A stretch of 7,408 nucleotides of DNA, from assembly GCA_946999025.1 (NCBI GenBank), contig CAMQBP010000091.1:1-7408 (forward strand), given 5' to 3'. The notes beneath the pieces are model-generated. The model searched no databases. It was not told where the DNA came from and saw nothing but the letters and a program-made list of their open reading frames with translations. The position numbers and the translations under genes were made by a program. This document shows, in pieces, positions 1 through 5,747 of the stretch. The stretch comes from an uncultured Prevotella sp. (GTDB lineage Bacteria > Bacteroidota > Bacteroidia > Bacteroidales > Bacteroidaceae). The first letter of the stretch is position 1; each line of letters opens with the position of its first letter.

Positions 1-11
1 TGTCAGTAAGA

Positions 12-1652
12 TTATTCCTGCTCCAATGCCAAGGTTCGTGTGGTTTGGTCACAAACCTCACTGGGTCCCCAATACTGGATAGGACCTGGGTAAACATAGC
101 ATGTATGGTTAGCCCATTCGTCACGGTTGGCAGCAAAAGTCTTGAAAGGCTTGCCTTCCAACTCTACCAACGCCTTTCGGATAACCGGCTTCATTTCACC
201 ATTACGACGCTCCATGTTCATCATCATCGTGATAGGTACGCCACCTGCTTTCCAGTTGTCGGTGCAGTCGGTGGTATTCTTGACAATGGCCATATATCCT
301 GTCTTACCGTTCGCGATGAGCTGAGCAGCACTGGTACCAAGCGCATAGCAATAGTCGGCATCAAAATTAGACGGTGCTGCACAGCGACCTTCGTAACCAA
401 AGAAATGGTGAAGAGCTGAGAACTTACCTTGGTATTTGCCTTGTTTCTTCCATTCATTGAGCTTAGCGGCAACCATGTTGGACAGCAACTTCTCGGTCTC
501 AATTAAGGAAACCTGAACATTTCCGTGCGGGTCGCGATCCAAACTCAGCTGGCGCGCCACGTCTTCCGGCAACGTTTCGAAGGTAGAGCGGTTGGCATCA
601 GAGAGGTGAGCGAGGATGTATTCACGCTGTGCGTCCTTGTCCAAATCCTTATAATCGGCACCATGAGCGGCCAGCAGGTCGTTCAATTCGGCTATCAAAC
701 GGCCGATGGCGGGGATGAATTCTATCAAGCCTTCGGGAATGAGGACCACGCCAAAGTTGTTTCCGTCTTTGGCACGATAGGCCACAACAGAAGCAATGTA
801 CTCAACAATTTCATTCAGCGTCTTGTCTTTTGCCTGTATTTCTTCTGAAACAAGACAAATGTTTGGCTGTGTCTGCAATGCACACTCCAGCGCAATGTGA
901 GAGGCCGAACGGCCCATCAGCTTGATGAAATGCCAGTATTTGCGAGCCGAATTGCAGTCACGCTCAATATTTCCAATAAGTTCTGAATAAGTCTTTGTTG
1001 CCGTATCGAAACCAAATGAGGTTTCAATTTGCTCGTTCTTCAAATCGCCGTCGATAGTCTTTGGACAACCGATGACCTGCACGCCATACTGCTTGGCAGC
1101 GTAATATTCGGCCAAAACGCAGGCGTTGGTGTTCGAATCGTCACCACCAATGATAACAAGTGCTTTGATATCCAGCTCGCGAATCACCTCCAAACCCTTT
1201 TCAAACTGGTCTTCTTTCTCCAGCTTGGTACGTCCGGAGCCAATCATATCAAAACCTCCAGTGTTGCGATATTTCTCCAAGAAACCAGCAGTAATCTCGA
1301 TATAATTGTGATCCACCAAGCCACCAGGCCCCATCAAGAAGCCATACAAGCGGTTTTCTTCGTTCAATTTCTTCAAGGCATCGAACAAGCCACTGATCAC
1401 ATTATGTCCACCAGGTGCCTGACCTCCACTGAGGATGACGCCTACATTCATCAGCTTGTGTTCACATTTATCACCTGGAACAAACTCTACGAGAGGCATT
1501 CCGTAAGTATGTGGGAACAATTTTTTGATTTCATCCTGATCATCAACACTTTCAGTTGGTGCTCCTTCCTTGATTTTTACGGCACCTTGAAGAGCTTTTG
1601 GCAGTTTTGGCTGATAAGAAGCTCTTTCTTTTTGTAATGCACTTGTTTTCAT
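12..1652 (-). CDS. pfp: Pyrophosphate-dependent 6-phosphofructokinase (diphosphate--fructose-6-phosphate 1-phosphotransferase), long form
   Basis: This cytosolic glycolytic enzyme interconverts fructose 6-phosphate and fructose 1,6-bisphosphate, using PPi instead of ATP as phosphoryl donor, so the step is reversible. The 546-residue product has the family motifs in order: a glycine-rich loop SGGQAPGGHN (75-84), GGDDS (169-173), PKTIDGD (197-203, with the presumed catalytic Asp201), MGRSASH (246-252), IPEG (305-308) and GYEGRCAAPS (419-428). The second Asp in GGDDS, where ATP enzymes usually have Gly, is the established mark of PPi use. About 550 residues fits the long PFP class shared by plants, spirochaetes and Bacteroidota, larger than the ~320-residue bacterial ATP-PFK; the extra length includes a helical insert around 310-410. 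The ATG complementary to 1650-1652 is a good start, and the stop is complementary to 12-14. It is transcribed away from the rightward cluster, so it is functionally independent of it. No frameshift or missing motif is seen. Confidence 0.97.
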   Translation of the reverse strand: MKTSALQKERASYQPKLPKALQGAVKIKEGAPTESVDDQDEIKKLFPHTYGMPLVEFVPGDKCEHKLMNVGVILSGGQAPGGHNVISGLFDALKKLNEENRLYGFLMGPGGLVDHNYIEITAGFLEKYRNTGGFDMIGSGRTKLEKEDQFEKGLEVIRELDIKALVIIGGDDSNTNACVLAEYYAAKQYGVQVIGCPKTIDGDLKNEQIETSFGFDTATKTYSELIGNIERDCNSARKYWHFIKLMGRSASHIALECALQTQPNICLVSEEIQAKDKTLNEIVEYIASVVAYRAKDGNNFGVVLIPEGLIEFIPAIGRLIAELNDLLAAHGADYKDLDKDAQREYILAHLSDANRSTFETLPEDVARQLSLDRDPHGNVQVSLIETEKLLSNMVAAKLNEWKKQGKYQGKFSALHHFFGYEGRCAAPSNFDADYCYALGTSAAQLIANGKTGYMAIVKNTTDCTDNWKAGGVPITMMMNMERRNGEMKPVIRKALVELEGKPFKTFAANRDEWANHTCYVYPGPIQYWGPSEVCDQTTRTLALEQE

Positions 1653-1707
1653 CTTTGCAATTTTACTAATATAATAAATGATAAATTTTCTTTGCTCTTA
1701 GGTTTTG

Positions 1708-1715
1708 CAAATTTA
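1708..1715 (-). promoter_or_regulatory. Candidate -7 box of the pfp promoter
   Basis: On the minus strand this reads TAAATTTG, a perfect match to the Bacteroidota primary-sigma -7 consensus TAnnTTTG. It would start transcription roughly 50 bases before the pfp ATG. The upstream element is weak: a TTTG lies at 1743-1740, but the 24-base spacer is longer than the usual 19-21. The call therefore rests mainly on the -7 box and its position in the divergent intergenic region. Confidence 0.45.
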
Positions 1716-1777
1716 CCCTTTTTCTTTGAGATAGAAAAACAAACAATCAAGAAAACAAGATTTTTCCATACAATGTG

Positions 1778-1807
1778 TTGCATTTACAGATATTTTTTCT
1801 ACCTTTG
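1778..1807 (+). promoter_or_regulatory. Candidate Bacteroidota-type promoter for the rightward cluster
   Basis: A TTG at 1778-1780 (the -33-like element) is followed after 19 bases by TACCTTTG at 1800-1807, a full match to the TAnnTTTG -7 consensus of Bacteroides-type primary sigma factor. The start of transcription would fall at about 1812-1815, giving a leader of some 35-40 bases before the ATG at 1851. This is the only well-formed promoter upstream of the three closely spaced genes at 1851-5297, which supports their expression as one transcript. The leader has no strong Shine-Dalgarno sequence, only a purine-rich AAAGAAG about a dozen bases before the ATG, as is common in this phylum. Confidence 0.6.
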
Positions 1808-1850
1808 AACTATCATACAATTTCGTACAAACTATAAAGAAGCAATTCAC

Positions 1851-2123
1851 ATGGCAAACAAAAGAGATTTAAAACGAACCATTCATTATGTTTGTGGTGA
1901 CCTTTTAGCAGAATGCGTAGCCGCCTCGCTGTATAGTGAGAAACCCGAAAAGGAGAATATTGATGCGCTGCTGACGTCCATCTTGACGTTGCAGAATCAA
2001 TATGTTAAGCGCGTATCTCATCCCGAACCGGGAATGAAACAAAAGGATTATTACAAGGATTTGATTGCACAATTCAACGCTGACGTGTCTGAAATTGTAG
2101 ATCAGATATCGAATATTTATTAA
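1851..2123 (+). CDS. Small conserved-looking protein of unknown function (90 aa)
   Basis: I do not recognise a named family. The product is 90 residues long, has no signal peptide or membrane segment, and looks mostly helical, so it is probably cytosolic. The N-terminus is basic (MANKRDLKRT), followed by an amphipathic stretch with two cysteines (Cys15 and Cys23, in VCGDLL and AECVAAS). A central helix (about 36-55) leads into a His-Pro-containing turn (SHPEPG, 56-61) and a C-terminal helix (65-88). It is the first gene behind the TACCTTTG promoter and ends 16 bases before the acyltransferase, so the two are probably co-transcribed. The ATG at 1851 is favoured because the reading is coding-like from there and the promoter sits at a sensible distance. 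A partner or regulator of the acyltransferase is possible, but only by position. The strand is supported by the operon layout; overlapping minus-strand reading frames look like shadows. Confidence 0.82.
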   Translation: MANKRDLKRTIHYVCGDLLAECVAASLYSEKPEKENIDALLTSILTLQNQYVKRVSHPEPGMKQKDYYKDLIAQFNADVSEIVDQISNIY

Positions 2124-2139
2124 AAAAACCGAAGCGTAT

Positions 2140-2700
2140 ATGCTAAATCGTTTGTGTAGATGGCTATTATATAGTTGCATGGGATGGACAAAAGTCGTAA
2201 CTGTTGACCATCCCAACAAATACATTATCTGTCTTGCCCCACACACCAGCAACTGGGATTTCATCATCGGTCTGCTATATATGCACGCTGAAGGGATGAA
2301 ATCAAACTTTCTGATGAAGAAAGAGTGGTTTGTAGGCCCTCTCAAACCCCTTTTGAAAGCAATGGGGGGCATACCCGTTTGGCGCTCAAAACATACGAGC
2401 ATGACAGACAACCTTGCGGCCTTCGCTCAAAAGGAGAAAACTTTTCAACTCTGTATCACACCCGAGGGAACACGGTCTCTTAACCCTGATTGGAAGATGG
2501 GATTCTATTATATTGCCCTGAAAGCAAACATACCCATCCTCTTGTATGGTCTTGACTATCAGAACAAGACGATAAAATGTACGAAAAAAATTGTTCCCAC
2601 AGGAAATGTAGACGAGGAGATGAAAGAGGTGAAACTATATTTTAAAGGTATGCAAGGCAAACATCCCGATAAATTTTCGATAGGAGATATTGCCCAATGA
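2140..2700 (+). CDS. PlsC-like 1-acyl-glycerol-3-phosphate acyltransferase family protein (short form)
   Basis: This is a member of the glycerolipid acyltransferase (PlsC/LPLAT) superfamily, which moves a fatty acyl chain from acyl-ACP or acyl-CoA to a lipid hydroxyl or amine at the inner face of the cytoplasmic membrane. All four blocks are present in the 186 residues: HTSNWD (35-40; the catalytic His35-x4-Asp40), GGIPVWR (76-82, acceptor-binding block), TPEGTRS (107-113) and IPILL (131-135). The usual first residue of FPEGTRS is Thr here, and the acceptor block lacks the typical IDR, so the substrate may not be lysophosphatidic acid; an amino lipid or another acceptor is possible. It is shorter than E. 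coli PlsC (about 245 residues) and has no clear transmembrane anchor, only a hydrophobic N-terminal helix (about 5-20). It starts 16 bases after the small gene upstream and its TGA overlaps the next ATG (ATGA), which argues for translational coupling with the secreted amidase. Confidence 0.92.
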   Translation: MLNRLCRWLLYSCMGWTKVVTVDHPNKYIICLAPHTSNWDFIIGLLYMHAEGMKSNFLMKKEWFVGPLKPLLKAMGGIPVWRSKHTSMTDNLAAFAQKEKTFQLCITPEGTRSLNPDWKMGFYYIALKANIPILLYGLDYQNKTIKCTKKIVPTGNVDEEMKEVKLYFKGMQGKHPDKFSIGDIAQ

Positions 2701-5297
2701 GGTTACGCACGGTTTTATTTCTGTACAGTATATGCCTGTCACTCCACCTATCAGCTCAGTACAACAGTACTTTCACACGGGCATGGGGTGATATTGACCA
2801 TCGGGATAAGCCGTGGGTGACGAACACATCGAAGACCAATAAGATTAGTAAAGGACTGAAGAATAGGCATATTTCCGTATGGGCAAGCCATGGCTACTAT
2901 TACGATCAGAATAAATTTAAGTGGAAATGGCAACGGCCAAACCTATTTGGAACCACCGAAGATTTGTTCACTCAGACCATTGTAATCCCCTACCTTATTC
3001 CCATGCTCGAGCATGCCGGAGCCTGTGTGTTTACACCACGAGAGAGAGATTGGCAAAAACATGAGGTCATCATTGATAACGATGACCCAAACAAAGGGAC
3101 ATCCTATCTTGAGATAAACGTTCATGGAAATTGGGAACGAGCTCATACAAAAGGCTTTGCAAGAACAAAAACCATCTACAACGACGGCGACAATCCCTTT
3201 CAGCAAGGTAGTGCGAGGATGGCTCGATCAACCAAAAGCAAGCATCCAAGTTTGGTATCTTATCAGCCTAATCTGCCTCAAGCTGGAAGATATGCCGTAT
3301 ATGTGAGTTATCAAACAGTAGACAAAAGTGTAGATGATGCCGAATACATCGTCTATCACAAGGGGCAAGAAACTGCTTTCAGGGTCAACCAACAGATGGG
3401 AGGTGGCACTTGGGTTTACCTTGGGACCTTCGATTTTGACGCTGGGAGTAATCAGTTTAACCGAGTAGTGGTGACAAATCGCTCGAAGAAAAAGAGACGC
3501 TTCGTGACGACAGACGCCGTTAGATTCGGTGGTGGAATGGGTAACATTCAACGCGGAGGAAGCACCAGCGGCCTGCCACGGACGCTTGAAGGTTCGCGAT
3601 ATTATGCACAATGGGCTGGTGCACCCTACAGTGTCTACGGAGGAAAAGGTGGTCAAGACGACTATTCCGATGACATCAACGCCCGATCCAAAATGACAAA
3701 TTGGCTCGCAGGTGGAAGTGTATTCGCGCCATCACTGACAGGACTAAGGGTTCCCCTTGAGTTGGCATTGGCTGTTCACAGTGATGCAGGATATAGTGCA
3801 GATGGAAAATCGCTCTATGGTTCTTTGGCTATTTGCACGACGAACTTCAATGACGGACGCTTGAATGCAGGGATTTCGAGAATGACCTCAAAGGATTTCG
3901 CCAATGATTTACTGCAAAATGCAGTCAGAGACCTGAGTACCGACCAAAGACCCTGGCCCAAGAGATACCTCTGGGACAGAAACTATTCGGAAACACGTGT
4001 GCCGGAAATTCCCTCTGCGATACTGGAAACCATGTCTCATCAGAACTTCCCCGATATGATACTCGGTCAAGATCCCAACTTTAAGTTCAGTCTTGCCCGT
4101 TCAATCTATAAGACCATATTAAGATATATCAATCGACAGCACGGAAAATCGTATGTTGTTCAACCGTTGGCACCACAAGATTTTCGCATCGAGTTTACGT
4201 CCAAGAACAAGGTAAAGCTGTCTTGGTCGCCACAGACTGACCCCAAAGAGGAAACGGCTACAGCATCATCGTATAATGTATACATGGCGACAGGAACGAG
4301 TGGATTTGACAATGGAAAGAACATCAGCAGAACATCTTATTCCATAGAGCTCGAACCAGATGTGCAGTATAACTTTAAAATAACGGCTTGCAACAAAGGT
4401 GGAGAGAGTTTTCCTACAGAAACTTTGTCGGCTTACTATTCACCATTAGCCACTCAAACGGTACTGGTTGTCAACGGATTCAATCGCCTTTCGGCACCCA
4501 AGGTAATCGATGATGAGCTTCAACAAGGCTTTGACCTCCATGCGGATATTGGGGTTGCGTACGGAAAAACTGCGGGATGGGCGGGATATCAAGCAGCTTT
4601 CGACAAAACACGCATGGGCTGTTTGACAGAAACAGGTTTGGGATATGGAGGCAATGAATTGGCGGGACAATTCTTTGCAGGCAATACTTTCGATTATGTA
4701 GTAGACCATACGGCTGCCATTGCTGGTTCTAAAAAGTACAATGTGGCGAGTTCTTCCAGCCAAGCAGTATGGTCTGGCGAAGTAAAACTGAAGAAATATC
4801 CCTGCATTGACCTGATATTGGGTCTGGAAAAATATGAACCGTACACAGTAAAATACTATAAATCGTTCACCCCTCAGATGCAAACTCTGTTGACAGACTA
4901 TGCCAACCATGGCGGAGCAATTATGGTTAGCGGTTCGTATATTGGCTCGGATATGACCTTTGAAACCGAAAAATTGTTTCTCAATAACGTTCTAAAACTA
5001 TCCTATACGCCCAGCGACAGTATTGTTTCCTCTAATGCTGTGCATGGCCTGGGCATGAACATGACATTCTACCAAACGCCTAATGAAGACCATTATGCGG
5101 CACAATGGCCCGAAGTATTATCTCCGAATCCAAGTGCTATGTGTGTCATGCAATATGCTAATGGTACCAGTGCTGCGGTTGCATACAAGGACAACCATTA
5201 TAGATGCTTCACCATGGGTTTCCCTTTTGAATGCATCATCGATCAAAAGAATAAAGAACTGTTGATGCGGGGAATATTAAACTATTTGCTTGAATAA
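2697..5297 (+). CDS. Exported multidomain N-acetylmuramoyl-L-alanine amidase-like protein with golvesin/Xly-like and Fn3 domains ('xanthan lyase' type annotation)
   Basis: This 866-residue protein is probably a periplasmic or surface zinc amidase that cuts the amide bond between MurNAc and the stem peptide. A signal peptide spans 1-20 (hydrophobic core VLFLYSICLSLHL, likely signal peptidase I cut after Ala20 in LSA-QY; no good lipobox). Candidate Amidase_3 zinc ligands are His65 (ASHG), Glu88 (GTTEDL) and His361 (LAVHSDAGY); Glu444 in AILETMSHQN fits the catalytic Glu of the family's VETGF region. A beta-rich domain at about 180-278 (YAVYVSYQ, WVYLGTFDF, TTDAVRFGGG) resembles the golvesin/Xly carbohydrate-binding-like domain and lies between the second and third ligands. 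An Fn3 domain follows (about 490-583). The remainder (586-866) has an alternating beta/alpha pattern, including LLTDYANHGGAIMVSGSYIG (731-750) and GFPFE (841-845), resembling ThuA/class-I amidotransferase folds. Homologues are often labelled xanthan lyase, but the catalytic residues favour an amidase. The ATG overlaps the acyltransferase stop. No T9SS sorting signal is seen. Confidence 0.88.
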   Translation: MRLRTVLFLYSICLSLHLSAQYNSTFTRAWGDIDHRDKPWVTNTSKTNKISKGLKNRHISVWASHGYYYDQNKFKWKWQRPNLFGTTEDLFTQTIVIPYLIPMLEHAGACVFTPRERDWQKHEVIIDNDDPNKGTSYLEINVHGNWERAHTKGFARTKTIYNDGDNPFQQGSARMARSTKSKHPSLVSYQPNLPQAGRYAVYVSYQTVDKSVDDAEYIVYHKGQETAFRVNQQMGGGTWVYLGTFDFDAGSNQFNRVVVTNRSKKKRRFVTTDAVRFGGGMGNIQRGGSTSGLPRTLEGSRYYAQWAGAPYSVYGGKGGQDDYSDDINARSKMTNWLAGGSVFAPSLTGLRVPLELALAVHSDAGYSADGKSLYGSLAICTTNFNDGRLNAGISRMTSKDFANDLLQNAVRDLSTDQRPWPKRYLWDRNYSETRVPEIPSAILETMSHQNFPDMILGQDPNFKFSLARSIYKTILRYINRQHGKSYVVQPLAPQDFRIEFTSKNKVKLSWSPQTDPKEETATASSYNVYMATGTSGFDNGKNISRTSYSIELEPDVQYNFKITACNKGGESFPTETLSAYYSPLATQTVLVVNGFNRLSAPKVIDDELQQGFDLHADIGVAYGKTAGWAGYQAAFDKTRMGCLTETGLGYGGNELAGQFFAGNTFDYVVDHTAAIAGSKKYNVASSSSQAVWSGEVKLKKYPCIDLILGLEKYEPYTVKYYKSFTPQMQTLLTDYANHGGAIMVSGSYIGSDMTFETEKLFLNNVLKLSYTPSDSIVSSNAVHGLGMNMTFYQTPNEDHYAAQWPEVLSPNPSAMCVMQYANGTSAAVAYKDNHYRCFTMGFPFECIIDQKNKELLMRGILNYLLE

Positions 5298-5352
5298 CTG
5301 ACTGGCTCGCCCAGCAGCTTATGGAAGCAGTAAAATAGCATGAAAATTGCAG

Positions 5353-5383
5353 TTTGATTGACATAAACAACCACTTATATAAT
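5353..5383 (+). promoter_or_regulatory. Possible promoter ahead of the 5394 gene
   Basis: The 96-base gap after the amidase gene contains TTTG at 5353-5356 and, 19 bases on, TATATAAT at 5376-5383, which matches the Bacteroidota -7 consensus in its first half only. The same stretch contains TTGACA (5358-5363) and TATAAT (5378-5383), but with a 14-base spacer, too short for a classical sigma-70 promoter. Either reading would place the transcript start only a few bases before the ATG at 5394, giving a nearly leaderless mRNA. Read-through from the upstream gene is an equally good explanation, because I see no convincing terminator in the gap. Confidence 0.3.
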
Positions 5384-5393
5384 AGTAGAAGAT

Positions 5394-5729
5394 ATGAAAT
5401 ATAAAATCCAATCCAACCCATCAGGCACCAGATGTATCGAAGTTTCGGACGAACATCTGGCCAGTATTCAGAAATATGCTTTATTCGAAAACCTGGTTGA
5501 CAGCACGGGCATCATTGATGAAGATATACTGAATAAGCTAAAACTGAATGTCAGATCCTTGTTAGAATCAGATGCAAATCATGACAAAGCCTTGCTGGAT
5601 CTCTGCCTTGACGTCATCTACCACGCCAACATGAAGGCATTTGGCCTCAACCAATTGGTGAAACTGTATGTAGACTGGACAAACAAAAAGATCGAAGATA
5701 AGGAATGTATCACGAGTCGTGAGGACTAA
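5394..5729 (+). CDS. Protein of unknown function (111 aa), upstream of ygiQ
   Basis: I do not recognise this family. The 111-residue product has no signal peptide or membrane segment and is acidic overall. It begins with a short beta-like stretch (MKYKIQSNPSGTRCIEVSD), and the rest looks helical: about 20-34 (HLASIQKYALFENLV), 41-58 (IIDEDILNKLKLNVRSLL), 63-78 (HDKALLDLCLDVIYHA) and 80-101 (KAFGLNQLVKLYVDWTNKK), with a charged tail. It could be a small cytosolic helical-bundle protein; nothing visible supports an enzymatic role. The ATG at 5394 is the first in-frame start after the gap and is preceded by a purine-rich TAGTAGAAGAT. Its TAA at 5727-5729 is 18 bases before the TTG start of the YgiQ gene and in the same frame, so the two genes are probably co-transcribed and may be translationally coupled. 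Confidence 0.78.
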   Translation: MKYKIQSNPSGTRCIEVSDEHLASIQKYALFENLVDSTGIIDEDILNKLKLNVRSLLESDANHDKALLDLCLDVIYHANMKAFGLNQLVKLYVDWTNKKIEDKECITSRED

Positions 5730-5747
5730 AATAAAGACAATACTCAT

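Noticed and set aside
1029..1637. 202-codon open frame on the plus strand opposite pfp
   Set aside because: It lies wholly antisense to a gene whose conserved motifs are intact. Its product has no recognisable motif, and it is open only as a by-product of pfp codon use.
1734..1766. GAAAAA...TTTTTC inverted repeat in the divergent intergenic region
   Set aside because: It is A/T-run sequence with a loop of more than 20 bases and would not form a stable hairpin.
1905..2411. 168-codon minus-strand open frame across the small gene and the acyltransferase
   Set aside because: It overlaps the acyltransferase catalytic motifs and the junction of two plus-strand genes with matching operon layout. 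The product looks like a shadow translation.
4446..4910. 154-codon minus-strand open frame inside the amidase gene
   Set aside because: It lies inside a continuous 866-codon gene, and the translated product has no family features.
2697..5297. Xanthan lyase as the function of the 866-residue protein
   Set aside because: The similarity to xanthan lyase annotations probably comes from the golvesin/Xly-like domain. The catalytic-type residues present fit an Amidase_3 zinc amidase, and no polysaccharide-lyase motif is seen.
5302..5327. Short inverted repeats (CTGG...CCAG and GCTT...AAGC) after the amidase stop, considered as a terminator
   Set aside because: The stems are only 4 bp and there is no run of T after them, so there is no support for an intrinsic terminator.
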